Positions 41,819-51,325 of a DNA stretch of 64,000 nucleotides are shown here, in pieces. A model generated the notes under the pieces. It was not told where the DNA came from and did not search any database. It worked only from the letters and a program-made list of their open reading frames with translations. The stretch comes from Roseibium hamelinense (GTDB lineage: Bacteria; Pseudomonadota; Alphaproteobacteria; Rhizobiales; Stappiaceae). The stretch spans positions 62,001 to 126,000 of the forward strand of contig NZ_VLLF01000007.1 in NCBI RefSeq assembly GCF_007830545.1. The letters run 5' to 3'. Position numbers and translations under genes: made by a program. How positions within the stretch are numbered: position 1 is the stretch's first letter; each line of letters opens with the position of its first letter.

Positions 41819-42856
41819 TTAATAATGTTTTGTTTCAAATGTAGCATCCGACTTTTCCTGTCTGAACGCACGGGGTGATACTCCAAACCACCCCTTGACG
41901 GCTCTGGAAAAGGTTGATGGCTCGGAAAACCCTACGAGAAAAGCAACCTCTTTGAGCGGAAGCGTTGTGGTGGTCAAAAAGTGCGCCGCTGCCGATTTGC
42001 GAACATCTTCAGACAGTTTCCGGAAAGACGTGCCTTCCTTCTCAAGCGCCCGCTGCACGTCTCTCTGCGACACCTGAAGGCTCTCCGCAACATTGGCGAG
42101 GGAGAACGAACCCGTTTTCAGGTTTTCCGAGATCGTTTGTGCAATCTCGGCTGTCCGGGAGTGTTTGCCGCTTGTTTTTTCAAGTTCTTCCAAAGCAGCT
42201 TTTTCGATAATCGAATAAAGGTTGTTTTCGTTCTTTGGCAGGGGTTTGTCCAAAAGGGACTGGGGCACGAAAATGCGATTGCGTTCGGCTCGGAATGTAA
42301 TGGCGTTGCGATACCGGTCCAAAAAGCGCGACGGGTTTTTAGGCGGTCCTGTTGTGATTTCAAACCGAAGCGGTGGCGCAGGATCATCAAGGGCAAATTC
42401 AAATTGCCGGGCCGCCCAGCCAAAGCGGGCATATGTATGTTGCTGCCACTCGCCATAGCCGGTGATCAAAGGCCACTCGAAAAACGCCGGATCCGTGTTT
42501 TCTTCGAAGCGCACCGTGTAGGCATTTGTTCTGATCGACATGAATCGGACCCAAGCACGGCATGCGCGGCGCAGGTCCGGCGCACACAAAAAAAGGTAGT
42601 CGAAAACAGAGAAGGTGCCGGCATCAAGCGAATGGAAAATGTCGAACATGATGGAGTCATGCCTGAGGTGCTGGGCGACATGTTCAAAAATACCGAGACA
42701 GGCGCTCAGCGGGATGACACCGACAGGGTCATCAAGGACAGCAGGATCAAAACTGTGCTCGCGCGCTAGGGCGTCCCAGTCGATATTGCGCATAGCGCGG
42801 TGTGATTTGAGCACCTTGATGGTGTCAGACCTCACCCATTCCATCTCCAACGGCAT
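41819..42856 (-). CDS. AraC-family transcriptional regulator (2)
   Basis: 345 residues, same architecture as the preceding regulator: Arabinose_bd-like domain (about 20-210, RHDSIMFDIFHSLDAGTFSV) and AraC HTH (about 235-335, NVAESLQVSQRDVQRALEKE). The two form a tandem pair 71 bp apart, most likely an old duplication. It lies upstream of the terminator of the multifunctional fatty-acid oxidation gene but on the same strand; a regulatory link to that gene is only a guess. Confidence 0.9.
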   Translation of the reverse strand: MPLEMEWVRSDTIKVLKSHRAMRNIDWDALAREHSFDPAVLDDPVGVIPLSACLGIFEHVAQHLRHDSIMFDIFHSLDAGTFSVFDYLFLCAPDLRRACRAWVRFMSIRTNAYTVRFEENTDPAFFEWPLITGYGEWQQHTYARFGWAARQFEFALDDPAPPLRFEITTGPPKNPSRFLDRYRNAITFRAERNRIFVPQSLLDKPLPKNENNLYSIIEKAALEELEKTSGKHSRTAEIAQTISENLKTGSFSLANVAESLQVSQRDVQRALEKEGTSFRKLSEDVRKSAAAHFLTTTTLPLKEVAFLVGFSEPSTFSRAVKGWFGVSPRAFRQEKSDATFETKHY

Positions 42857-42946
42857 AGTACCGCCTCAGATCAACTGCCCCGGGAAGCGAAGGTGCCCGA
42901 AAGTCCCACTCTCTGCAAGCGGGCCCCCTGGTTCGGGAGCGTGGGA

Positions 42947-42980
42947 CGGAAAAGGCCGCTGCAAGAATGATGCAGCGGCC
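42947..42980 (-). terminator. Terminator of fatty-acid oxidation gene
   Basis: Minus strand: GGCCGCTGCA (42980-42971) pairs with TGCAGCGGCC (42963-42954), followed by TTTT. Ten-base perfect stem 32 bp after the stop. Confidence 0.88.
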
Positions 42981-43011
42981 TCCGGTTATCGGTTCTTTTC
43001 AGATCTTGGGC

Positions 43012-45231
43012 TTATGCGGCCTTTTTAGCTTCGACTGCATCAGCTTTCGGCGGGAAGCGGCCATAAAAGGTTTCACCGTTTTTCGCCATTTCCTTCAGCA
43101 GTTTGTTTGGTTTGAAGCGCGGGCCCCATTTGCGGGTAAACTTTTTGCAGAGTTCTACAAATTCAGCCGTGCCCATCGTGTCGATGTAGCTCAACGTGCC
43201 GCCAGTGAATGGTGAGAAGCCGAAGCCCAGGATTGAGCCCACATCGGCTTCGCGGACATCCGTCAGGCATTTTTCTTCAAATATCCGAGCGGTCTCCAGC
43301 GCCTGCATTACCAGAAGACGCTGCTTCAGTTCCTCGACATTGAAACTGTCGGCGGATTTTGGTTGTCCGACAACATCTGGAATACCTGGCCAAAGGGTCT
43401 TTTCCTTGCCCTTGTAGTCATAGAAGCCCTTCTGGTTTTTCCGGCCGAAACGCTCCTGCTTGACGACCATCTCTTCCAGAATGTTGTCGAGAGGACCTTC
43501 GACGTATTTGACGCCAAGATCCTTTTTCGTGGCCGATACGATTTTCCACGCCAAATCGAGAGCTACTTCGTCACCTAGCGACAACGGACCGACCGGCATG
43601 CCCGCCATACGGCCGGCATTTTCAATCATCGCCGCAGGTACGCCATCGGCAAGCATCATCAGGCCTTCGCGAACATAGGTCATCACGACCCGGGAGGTGT
43701 AGAAACCGCGGCTGTCATTGACGACGATCGGAGTCTTTTTGATTGCCTTGATGTAATCAAGAGCCATCGCCAGGGCACGATCGGACGTTTTCTTGCCCAT
43801 GATCACTTCGACCAGCATCATCTTGTCGACCGGTGAGAAGAAGTGGATGCCAATAAAGTTCTTCGGCCGCTGGGACGCCTCAGCAAGCGAGGTGATCGGC
43901 AGCGTCGAAGTGTTGGACGCGTAGATCGCCCGAGATTTCATGACAGCTTCGGCCTGTTCGGTCACAACCTTCTTGATTTCACGGTCTTCAAACACAGCCT
44001 CGATCACGAGATCGCAGTCGGACAGTTGTTCGTAGTCCGTTGTTGCGGTGATGCGCGAAAGGATTTTCTGCTTGTCGTCCTCTGTCGAGCGGCCACGCTG
44101 GACTGCTTTGGACAAGAGATCGTCAGAGTGCTTCTTGCCTTTGTCGGCAGCGTCTTGGTCTCGGTCAATGAGGACGACGTCAATGCCGGCCTGCGCAGTG
44201 ACATAGGCGATGCCCGCCCCCATGAAACCTGCGCCAAGAACACCAATTTTTTTGATCTTGTTCGGGCGCTGGTCTTGCGGGCGCCGTGCCAGCTTGTTCA
44301 GTTCCTGCATCGAGACGAACAGCGAACGGATCATGTTAGCAGCTTCGGGAGTCTGCAGCACTTTCGCGAAGTAGCGGCTTTCAACCTGAAGCGCCAGGTC
44401 CATCGGCAGTTGCAGGCCTTCTACCACCGAATGCAGCAGGTAGCGGGCACCTGGATAGTTGTCGAAAGTCTCCTTGCGGTAGATGGCATTCGCAGCTGGC
44501 CAGAATTGAAACCCTTGCGGCGAGTACACTTTTCCGTTTGGCAACTTGTAACCCTTCTTGTCCCACTCCTTAACCGGGTCCAGGCCACCCTTGATCATTT
44601 TCTTGGCAGCATCGATCAGTTTTTTCGGTGCGGCCGTGTCGTCGATCAGGCCCATGGATTTGGCCTGTTTGGCCCGCAAAGTCCGGCCCTGGAGCAGAAA
44701 CTGCATGCCCTGCTGGCCGTCTGTCATGCGCATTACCCGCTGTGTGCCGCCGGCACCCGGGAACAGACCAACCTTCACTTCGGGAAGGCCCATCTTAAAG
44801 CTGTCGTCATCGGCAGCGATCCGGCCATGGCAGGCCAGTGCGAGTTCCGTGCCGCCGCCCATGCAAGTGCCGGTCAACGTCGCCACGAAGGGTTTGCCGC
44901 ATGTTTCCAATTTGCGGTAAACGAGCGTCAGCTTTCGCGATCCTTCGAAAAGCATCTTTGCTGCGCCTTCGGGATCTTCGCCGCGCTTGACATGGAAGTC
45001 TTTCAAGAGGCCTTCCAGCATGGTGAGGTCCGCACCGCCGGAAAATGCGCTTTTGCCGGACGTGATCACGGCGCCCTTGATGGCATCGTCCTGAACCACT
45101 TGGTCAACCAGTGCGTCCAGCTCATCCATAACCGACAGATCAATGACGTTCATGGATTTGTCTGGCATGTCCCATGTGATGACTGCGATGCCGTCACTGT
45201 CGGTCTCAATTGAAAAGTTTTTATACGACAT
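43012..45231 (-). CDS. fadJ: Multifunctional enoyl-CoA hydratase/3-hydroxyacyl-CoA dehydrogenase
   Basis: 739 residues. Crotonase domain (about 10-200) with GGGTELALACHGRIAADDDS and the second catalytic stretch GLPEVKVGLFPGAGGTQR; NAD-binding dehydrogenase domain (about 330-510) with GVLGAGFMGAGIAYVTAQAG and HFFSPVDKMMLVEVI; C-terminal dehydrogenase domains to the end. Does hydration and oxidation in beta-oxidation, pairing with a separate thiolase as encoded at 46350. GGGAGAGAGAT precedes the ATG. FadB or FadJ naming cannot be settled by eye. Confidence 0.94.
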   Translation of the reverse strand: MSYKNFSIETDSDGIAVITWDMPDKSMNVIDLSVMDELDALVDQVVQDDAIKGAVITSGKSAFSGGADLTMLEGLLKDFHVKRGEDPEGAAKMLFEGSRKLTLVYRKLETCGKPFVATLTGTCMGGGTELALACHGRIAADDDSFKMGLPEVKVGLFPGAGGTQRVMRMTDGQQGMQFLLQGRTLRAKQAKSMGLIDDTAAPKKLIDAAKKMIKGGLDPVKEWDKKGYKLPNGKVYSPQGFQFWPAANAIYRKETFDNYPGARYLLHSVVEGLQLPMDLALQVESRYFAKVLQTPEAANMIRSLFVSMQELNKLARRPQDQRPNKIKKIGVLGAGFMGAGIAYVTAQAGIDVVLIDRDQDAADKGKKHSDDLLSKAVQRGRSTEDDKQKILSRITATTDYEQLSDCDLVIEAVFEDREIKKVVTEQAEAVMKSRAIYASNTSTLPITSLAEASQRPKNFIGIHFFSPVDKMMLVEVIMGKKTSDRALAMALDYIKAIKKTPIVVNDSRGFYTSRVVMTYVREGLMMLADGVPAAMIENAGRMAGMPVGPLSLGDEVALDLAWKIVSATKKDLGVKYVEGPLDNILEEMVVKQERFGRKNQKGFYDYKGKEKTLWPGIPDVVGQPKSADSFNVEELKQRLLVMQALETARIFEEKCLTDVREADVGSILGFGFSPFTGGTLSYIDTMGTAEFVELCKKFTRKWGPRFKPNKLLKEMAKNGETFYGRFPPKADAVEAKKAA

Positions 45232-45392
45232 ATCTCTCTCCCTATTCAGTGGAAGGTTACGTTTCCGAGCAGCAATCGGCCGCTTAGGTTTCGTTTAACG
45301 TTTTGTTTCCAGTATTCTACGCTTGTTTGATCTGGCAATTGCCGGGCTTCCGTATTCTGACCGAGGTAATCGATTGAAACACGGGGGCGAAA

Positions 45393-46205
45393 ATGGCTTG
45401 TGCAGGATGCCGCAACGGAGTTGATCTGGATTTCGATTTTACGATGGCGTTTCAGCCGATTGTTGACATCGAAAATCACTCGGTCTGGGGTTACGAGGCG
45501 CTCGTTCGCGGCTCGAATGGCGAAGGCGCCGGCGAGGTCCTGTCCAGGGTCACCGACCGCACCAAATACCGGTTCGATCAGCAGTGCCGTGTAAAGGCGA
45601 TTGAGCTTGCGGCCAGTTTGATGCCGCGCACAAACCAGTTTCTTTCCATCAACTTCATGCCCAACGCGGTTTACGAACCGCGGGCCTGCATCCGCACAAC
45701 CCTGGCTGCTGCCGAAAAAACCGGTTTCAGCCCCAATCGCATCAATTTCGAGTTTACCGAAAGCGAAGAGATTAGCGATCCGGCGCACCTGCAAGGCATA
45801 ATTGCCGAATACCGCCGCCAAGGGTTTTTGACCGCAATCGACGACTTTGGTGCAGGCTTCGCCGGTTTGAACTTTTTCGCCAACTTCGCCCCAAACATCG
45901 TCAAGATCGATATGGAATTGATCCGAGATATCAATACCATCCGCACGAAGCGGGCGATTGTGCGCGGCATCGTGTCGATTTGCCAGGATCTCGACATTGA
46001 AGTTCTGGCTGAGGGCATCGAAACCCCTCAAGAACTCGAGGTTTTGAAAGGCATGGGCATCAAGCTTATGCAAGGCTACTACTTCGCCAAACCTGAAGTC
46101 GGTTCTTTGCCGCCGGTCTCTTTCGCCAGCACCAACATCGGCAGCGGACACCCACCCACAGCCGGCGGGAGCACCATGCATGCGCTGCATGCACCCGTCG
46201 GGTGA
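45393..46205 (+). CDS. Stand-alone EAL-domain c-di-GMP phosphodiesterase
   Basis: 270 residues, EAL domain from about 15 to 255. All residues needed for catalysis are visible: EALVRG, NFMPN, EFTESE, IDDFGAGFAGL, KIDMEL, AEGIET and MQGYYFAKP. It should hydrolyse c-di-GMP to pGpG in the cytoplasm. The N-terminus MACAGCRNG has a C-x-x-C pair that could bind metal or sense redox; no other sensory domain. Isolated between two minus-strand fatty-acid loci, and a possible counter-player of the PilZ protein at 7502. Confidence 0.92.
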   Translation: MACAGCRNGVDLDFDFTMAFQPIVDIENHSVWGYEALVRGSNGEGAGEVLSRVTDRTKYRFDQQCRVKAIELAASLMPRTNQFLSINFMPNAVYEPRACIRTTLAAAEKTGFSPNRINFEFTESEEISDPAHLQGIIAEYRRQGFLTAIDDFGAGFAGLNFFANFAPNIVKIDMELIRDINTIRTKRAIVRGIVSICQDLDIEVLAEGIETPQELEVLKGMGIKLMQGYYFAKPEVGSLPPVSFASTNIGSGHPPTAGGSTMHALHAPVG

Positions 46206-46349
46206 ACAATCAGTCATTGCCCTCTGCCTCCCATGTTCGATGTTGATGTCCGGTTGGACCCAAGCGTCTCATGGAACCCGCAACGGACGATAGCGCAAGG
46301 TTTCCGCTACCGTCTCCCGCTGGCCTGTAAGTCACTTAGGTTGTTGATC

Positions 46350-47558
46350 TCAAACCCGCTCTATGATCGTTGCCGTGCCCATGCCGGCGCCGATGCAAAG
46401 TGTGACGAGGGCCGTATTCAGGTCACGTCGCTCAAGTTCATCGAGCACTGTGCCAAGGATCATTGCACCGGTCGCGCCGAGCGGATGGCCCATAGCGATT
46501 GCACCGCCATTGACGTTGACGGTTTCCGGATCAAGGTCAAAGGCCTGCTGGTAGCGGAGAACGACAGAGGCGAACGCTTCGTTGATCTCGATGAGATCGA
46601 TGTCCTTAAGGTCCATCTTTGCGTTTTTGAGCAGCTTTTCTGTGACGTCCACCGGGCCGGTCAACATGAGGGCTGGTTCAGATCCGATATTCGCGAAGGC
46701 CTTGATCCGGGCACGCGGCTTGATTCCTGCGGATTTGCCTGCGGAACGCGAGCCGATCAGAACGGCGGCCGCCCCATCTACGATACCTGATGAGTTGCCG
46801 GCATGGTGAACGTGTGTGATGCGTTCGATTTCGGGATGCGCCTGAATGCCGACCGCGTCAAAGCCGCCCATTGATCCCATGATCTCAAATGACGGGTTGA
46901 GAGACGCGAGCGACTGCATATCCGTTTCCGGGCGCATATGCTCGTCCTTGTCGAGGATCGTGATACCGTTGATGTCCTTGACCGGAACAACCGATTTTGC
47001 AAACCGGCCTTCTTCCCAGGACTTGGCAGCGCGCTTCTGGCTCTGGATCGCATACGCGTCGGCATCATCGCGGGAAAAACCGTATTTTGTCGCGATCAGA
47101 TCTGCCGACACGCCCTGCGGCATGAAGTATGAGGGGACGGCCACCTGAGGCTCGATTGGCCAAGCACCACCGGAGGCTCCAAGACCGACACGGCTCATGC
47201 TTTCAACACCTCCGGCGATGACCAGCTTGTGCTGTCCGGACATTACTTGTGCCGAAGCCATGTTTACAGCGTCGAGGCCGGAAGCGCAGAAGCGGTTTAT
47301 CTGCATGCCCGGCACTGCGCGGTCATAGTCCGCCGCGAACACGGCGGCGCGCGCGATATCACCGCCCGCTTCACCGACCGGGTCTACACAGCCCAGTACG
47401 ACATCGTCGACCTTTTTGGTGTCCAGCTCGTTCCGGTCGCGCAAGGCTTCCAGCGCCGTTGCGGCAAGACGAACAGCTGGCACCTCATGAAGGGCGCCGT
47501 CTTTTTTGCCGCGTCCGCGCGGTGTGCGCACGTGGTCATAGATGTAAGCTTCAGGCAT
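46350..47558 (-). CDS. Acetyl-CoA acyltransferase (thiolase)
   Basis: 402 residues. Thiolase fold with nucleophile Cys in [19 protein letters not shown] (about 87-90), GGNAxHPLG-like [17 protein letters not shown] and C-terminal CIGAGMG. Cleaves 3-ketoacyl-CoA in beta-oxidation. AGGAGG 5 bases before the ATG. Follows the GST-like gene by 27 bp and belongs to the operon that starts with the acyl-CoA dehydrogenase. Confidence 0.94.
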   Translation of the reverse strand: MPEAYIYDHVRTPRGRGKKDGALHEVPAVRLAATALEALRDRNELDTKKVDDVVLGCVDPVGEAGGDIARAAVFAADYDRAVPGMQINRFCASGLDAVNMASAQVMSGQHKLVIAGGVESMSRVGLGASGGAWPIEPQVAVPSYFMPQGVSADLIATKYGFSRDDADAYAIQSQKRAAKSWEEGRFAKSVVPVKDINGITILDKDEHMRPETDMQSLASLNPSFEIMGSMGGFDAVGIQAHPEIERITHVHHAGNSSGIVDGAAAVLIGSRSAGKSAGIKPRARIKAFANIGSEPALMLTGPVDVTEKLLKNAKMDLKDIDLIEINEAFASVVLRYQQAFDLDPETVNVNGGAIAMGHPLGATGAMILGTVLDELERRDLNTALVTLCIGAGMGTATIIERV

Positions 47559-47585
47559 CAGATCCTCCTCTAGATCAAGGCTGCC

Positions 47586-48224
47586 TCATGCAGCATCCGG
47601 CAAAGGGTGGCCGGGCATGAGGTCGTATGGGTGCTTCCAGCCCGGCAACGCTTTGATGCGGTCCAGCCAGGTGGTTATGTGGGGGTATTCATTCAGATCG
47701 ACGCCGAATTCGCCGTCGTAATAAAGGTAACTGCAGAGAGAAAAGTCAGCGGTGGTCGGGGTGGCTCCGATAGCGAACTGAGCCTCACCAAGATGCTTGT
47801 CCAAAATGGCGAGCGCCGCTCGGATTCGGCCGTCAAGAAAACGGGTGACCTCATTTTCCCCGGTCTTCTTGAGTGTTCTCAAGAACCGAAGCGGGCCGAT
47901 CATACCGGAGACCTTCTGGTTGTCGAAAATCGTCCAGCGCAGGATTTCGCGGCGTTCTTTTGATCCCTTCCAGCCAAAATGACCGAATTGCTCAGTGAGG
48001 TAGTCCAGAATAACAGCCGATTGAGTGAAAAGCTCTCCGTTGTGATCGAGCACCGGAACTTCGCCCATCTCGTTCAATGCTGAACGGAAAGCTTCGCCCC
48101 GAGTTTCTCCGTTGAAGAAATCAACCCAGCGCGGCTCCCAGTCAGCGCCGCACAGCTCAAGCATCAGGGCCACTTTGTAAGAATGTCCCGACTGAGCCAT
48201 GCAATGGAGAACGTATTCGGCCAT
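47586..48224 (-). CDS. Glutathione S-transferase-like protein
   Basis: 212 residues. Thioredoxin-like N-terminal domain (about 1-80: YVLHCMAQSGHSYKVALMLE and MGEVPVLDHNGELFTQSAVI with the cis-Pro and the glutathione-binding Gln-Ser) and all-helical C-terminal domain (APTTADFSLCSYLYY-type region near 160). Lies between acyl-CoA dehydrogenase and thiolase in one operon. GGGAGA upstream of ATG 48224. Substrate unknown. Confidence 0.88.
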   Translation of the reverse strand: MAEYVLHCMAQSGHSYKVALMLELCGADWEPRWVDFFNGETRGEAFRSALNEMGEVPVLDHNGELFTQSAVILDYLTEQFGHFGWKGSKERREILRWTIFDNQKVSGMIGPLRFLRTLKKTGENEVTRFLDGRIRAALAILDKHLGEAQFAIGATPTTADFSLCSYLYYDGEFGVDLNEYPHITTWLDRIKALPGWKHPYDLMPGHPLPDAA

Positions 48225-48331
48225 CGTTGTGCTGTCTCCCTGGCATTTCCGGACAGGCAAGAGGCTTTAGGCCACGTGCCTTTGAAATGCGCGGGTTCCA
48301 TGCGGCCCGGCCGAAGCCGGGCCGGGCGAAC

Positions 48332-50128
48332 TTAAAACGCTTCGGCGTTGACCGTCATCAACGTGTCGGAGCCTGCCGAAATACGGGCCAGATGGGCGCT
48401 CGTCTCCGGCATGGTGCGCTCCATGAAATAGCGGCCAAACACCAGTTTGGTCTGAAGCCAGTCTTCTTTCCCGTTGGCGCCTGTCGAAATCTGCTCTTGA
48501 GCAGTTTTTGCGATCTTGGCCCACATGTATCCCATGCCGACCAAGCCGAAGAGATGCATGTAGTCGTTTGATCCCGCACCGGCGTTGTCCGGTTTTGCCA
48601 TGGCATTGTTCATGAACCACATCGTGGCCTGTTGAAGGTCGTCGAGGCCTTTCTTGAGTGGCCCAGTGAACGGAGCCAGAGCTTCGTTCTCACCATTTTC
48701 CGTCAGGAAGTCACCGACTTCCTTAAAGAATGACATAACGGCACGCCCGCCGTTTGCCGGTAGTTTGCGACCGACGAGGTCCAGTGCCTGAATGCCGTTC
48801 GCACCTTCATAGATCATGGCAATTCGGGCATCACGGACGAACTGCTCCATACCCCATTCAGCAATGTAGCCGTGTCCGCCATACATCTGCTGCGCATCGA
48901 CTGCATTTGCAAACCCGACATCGGTCAATACACCCTTTAGGACCGGGGTCATGAGACCCATCATGTCATCGGAGAATTGCTTTGCCTTGTCGTCTTCCGA
49001 GCGGTGGGAGACATCGCCATGAAGTGCCGTCCAGATGACAAGAGCGCGCGCCGCTTCGTTGAATGAGCGGATTTTCATCAGGGTGCGGCGGACGTCCGGA
49101 TGCACGATGATCGGGTCAGCCGCCTTGTCCGGGTTCTGTGCGCCAGTCAACGAACGGCCCTGAAGGCGATCCTTGGCGTAGGTGACAGCGTTCTGGTAGG
49201 CGATTTCCGACTGTGACAGACCTTGTACAGCCACACCGAGGCGGGCCTCGTTCATCATCGTGAACATGGCGCGCAGGCCCTTGTTCTCTTCACCAACAAG
49301 CCAGCCGGTCGCCTCGTCATAGTTCATGACGCAAGTTGCGTTGCCGTGAATGCCCATCTTGTGTTCGATCGACCCGCAAGACACGCCGTTAGCCTCGCCG
49401 ACGGTGCCGTCTTCACCAACATGGTTCCGCGGCACGACGAACAGTGAAATGCCCTTAGTGCCGGCCGGTGCACCCTCAATGCGGGCGAGCACCAGGTGGA
49501 CAATATTTTCCGCCATGTCGTGTTCGCCTGCGGAAATAAAGATTTTCGTGCCGGAGATCTTGTAGGAACCATCCGCCTGCGGAACGGCTTTGGTGCGGAT
49601 CAGGCCGAGGTCGGTACCGCAATGCGGTTCGGTCAGGTTCATGGTGCCTGTCCACGTCCCGGCGATCATGTTCGGCAGGTATCTCCGCTTTTGGTCGTCC
49701 GATCCATGCAGTGTCAAGGCCGCGACAGCACCGGCGGTCAGGCCCGGATACATGGAAAATGCCATATTGGCAGAGGACGCAAACTCGTTGAAAATCGTTG
49801 TCAGGGTATGGGGCAGTCCCTGACCGCCATATTCAGGGTCTGCCGATAGCGTACCCCAGCCACCTTCGCAGAAGGCCTCGTAAGCCTCCTTGAAGCCTTT
49901 CGGTGTGGTGACCCGGCCATCGTCATGGCGGACACAGCCTTCCTGGTCGCCGGTCTGGTTGAGCGGATGAACCACTTCTTCGGTGAATTTCGCGCCTTCG
50001 CGCAGGATTGCCTCGACGACGTCAGGGGTCGCGTCGCCGAATCCGGAGAGGTTGGAGTACCGGTCAAACCCGAGAACGTCATTCAGCAAAAAGAGGGTAT
50101 CTTCGACGGGGGCATTATAGCTTGGCAT
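48332..50128 (-). CDS. Acyl-CoA dehydrogenase (long form)
   Basis: 598 residues, the 600-residue form used for fatty acyl-CoA in alphaproteobacteria. Flavoenzyme catalysing the first step of beta-oxidation. Segments: [17 protein letters not shown] (FAD/substrate site, about 165-180), [20 protein letters not shown], and [20 protein letters not shown] with the conserved C-terminal extension. GGGAGG precedes the ATG. First gene of the operon with the GST-like and thiolase genes; promoter and MerR-type operator lie just upstream. Confidence 0.93.
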   Translation of the reverse strand: MPSYNAPVEDTLFLLNDVLGFDRYSNLSGFGDATPDVVEAILREGAKFTEEVVHPLNQTGDQEGCVRHDDGRVTTPKGFKEAYEAFCEGGWGTLSADPEYGGQGLPHTLTTIFNEFASSANMAFSMYPGLTAGAVAALTLHGSDDQKRRYLPNMIAGTWTGTMNLTEPHCGTDLGLIRTKAVPQADGSYKISGTKIFISAGEHDMAENIVHLVLARIEGAPAGTKGISLFVVPRNHVGEDGTVGEANGVSCGSIEHKMGIHGNATCVMNYDEATGWLVGEENKGLRAMFTMMNEARLGVAVQGLSQSEIAYQNAVTYAKDRLQGRSLTGAQNPDKAADPIIVHPDVRRTLMKIRSFNEAARALVIWTALHGDVSHRSEDDKAKQFSDDMMGLMTPVLKGVLTDVGFANAVDAQQMYGGHGYIAEWGMEQFVRDARIAMIYEGANGIQALDLVGRKLPANGGRAVMSFFKEVGDFLTENGENEALAPFTGPLKKGLDDLQQATMWFMNNAMAKPDNAGAGSNDYMHLFGLVGMGYMWAKIAKTAQEQISTGANGKEDWLQTKLVFGRYFMERTMPETSAHLARISAGSDTLMTVNAEAF

Positions 50129-50166
50129 GGAAATCCTCCCAGATTAAGCCGCTCGCATTTTTGACA

Positions 50167-50186
50167 TGACGTTTCCGTAAACGTCA
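50167..50186. promoter_or_regulatory. MerR (LiuR-like) operator before acyl-CoA dehydrogenase
   Basis: TGACGTTTCCGTAAACGTCA is an 8-bp inverted repeat with 4-base spacer. The ACGTTT/AAACGT halves resemble the motif I associate with LiuR-type MerR regulators of acyl-CoA catabolism. It lies just downstream of the -10 element, where binding would block transcription. Confidence 0.6.
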
Positions 50187-50197
50187 CCTTGCTGAGC

Positions 50198-50226
50198 TAT
50201 ATACGTGTCTTCTTTGCTCCGGACAA
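50198..50226 (-). promoter_or_regulatory. Sigma-70 promoter of acyl-CoA dehydrogenase operon
   Basis: Minus strand TTGTCC (50226-50221), 17-bp spacer, TATATA (50203-50198). The predicted start near 50191 abuts the operator at 50167-50186. The stretch 50227-50407 up to the MerR terminator shows nothing else. Confidence 0.5.
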
Positions 50227-50407
50227 GTGGTGTCCTCGCGGAAGGTCGACGTTATTTTCGATTATTATACGCGATTTGAGGCATTTTCGGGTGTCTCGAT
50301 TGCGGAATCGTGACGCCGACCAGTGAAAAACGACCGAAACTTCCGATTTTAAGCCCAAATATGCGCATTTGACTGGATGTGCCCGCATGCTGGTGCCGCA
50401 CCGGATG

Positions 50408-50437
50408 TAAAAAACCCGGCCAAAATAGACCGGGTTC
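50408..50437 (-). terminator. Terminator of merR-type gene
   Basis: Minus strand AACCCGG then about 10 bases then CCGGGTT followed by TTTT; stem at 50413-50419 and 50430-50436. It lies 28 bp after the regulator stop. Confidence 0.85.
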
Positions 50438-50464
50438 CAGAAGTGTGGCTCTTGTGGTGCTGTT

Positions 50465-50929
50465 TTAGCCCTCTTCTTCGGCTTCCTTGTGCTTCAGCAT
50501 GCCGGAGACAATTGCGACCGTTCGGGAGAGCTCTTCGATCGCCTGTTCAATATCCGTGCGTTGAACTTCGAGGACAGCGATCTGTTCGTTAAACCGCGAT
50601 AACGCGACCCGCAGCTGAGTCACTTGTCCATCGCGCAGATCATAAAGATCAAGCATGTCCCGAATTTCGGACAGAGAAAAACCCACCCGTTTTCCCATCA
50701 GGACCAGCTTGAGTCTTGCGCGATCCCGGCGGGTGTAAACGCGGTTCATACCATCGCGTTTGGGATTGAGGAGACCCTTGTCCTCATAGAAGCGGAGGGT
50801 TCGCAGGGTACAGTTGAATTCCTTTGCCAGGTCCCCGATCGTAAACTGGGTCTTCTTCGTGCTGTCGTCTTGGGCGGCAACGACGTCAACCAGTTCGTTG
50901 TCGCTTGTCATGGAGAGTGCTTCGCTCAT
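50465..50929 (-). CDS. MerR-family transcriptional regulator
   Basis: 154 residues. N-terminal MerR HTH and wing (about 22-90: TIGDLAKEFNCTLRTLRFYE, DKGLLNPKRDGMNRVYTRRD) and a C-terminal dimerisation coiled coil (RFNEQIAVLEVQRTDIEQAI). No metal-binding cysteine cluster at the C-terminus, so it is not a metal sensor of the classical kind. Beside beta-oxidation genes and near two matching operators, it is probably a fatty-acyl-CoA responsive regulator. Confidence 0.9.
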   Translation of the reverse strand: MSEALSMTSDNELVDVVAAQDDSTKKTQFTIGDLAKEFNCTLRTLRFYEDKGLLNPKRDGMNRVYTRRDRARLKLVLMGKRVGFSLSEIRDMLDLYDLRDGQVTQLRVALSRFNEQIAVLEVQRTDIEQAIEELSRTVAIVSGMLKHKEAEEEG

Positions 50930-51325
50930 CGCGTTTTACCTTGCATCATGACCGGTTTGTTGACCGGTTCTTGTTTGCTTTCCCCATTCCGGCCAAGCAT
51001 TACGCATTCAGTGCGTCCTAGCGGGCCGGGAAAGCCGGTATGGGTCAATTCTGAGTCTGTTTAGCTTACGTGAGCGTAAAGGTCCAGTCACCATTGGAAT
51101 CCAATTGTTAAACCCCAAGGCTATTAGGTCCAACGGGCAATACCTTGGCAATTCTTACGAATCATGCAGTGAACAATTTGCATTTGGCAAGAACAATTAA
51201 CGTGCTGTTTACCCTACCGGGACAAACATTCACCAGATGCTGCCGTACCTTTTGTATCCTGTTTCCGGTACCGGACAGCCCGTCATCTCCCAGTGGTCAG
51301 AAGACTGCCAGTCCAGGGTCAAGAC
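50930..51325. other. Divergent intergenic region between MerR and PodJ-like genes
   Basis: 396 bp without a gene. Holds the operator-like dyad at 51065-51080 and direct repeats near 50950; the remaining part toward the PodJ-like gene shows no element I can name. Confidence 0.5.
51065..51080. promoter_or_regulatory. Second MerR-type operator, upstream of the regulator
   Basis: CTTACGTGAGCGTAAA contains the dyad TTACG-TGAG-CGTAA and resembles the operator before the acyl-CoA dehydrogenase. It lies about 135 bp before the regulator gene, so autoregulation is likely. A direct repeat TGACCGGTT (minus-strand AACCGGTCA) occurs at about 50950-50970. Confidence 0.45.

Noticed and set aside
43843..45213. 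Long open frame (456 codons) antisense to the fatty-acid oxidation gene
   Set aside because: The opposite strand encodes a full-length protein with clear crotonase and dehydrogenase motifs; the antisense translation has no recognisable features and results from GC-rich codon usage.
48306..48321. CCCGGC-CGAA-GCCGGG hairpin after the acyl-CoA dehydrogenase gene as terminator
   Set aside because: Stable stem but no T-run, and the GST-like gene follows closely on the same strand, so it is more likely an intra-operon stem.
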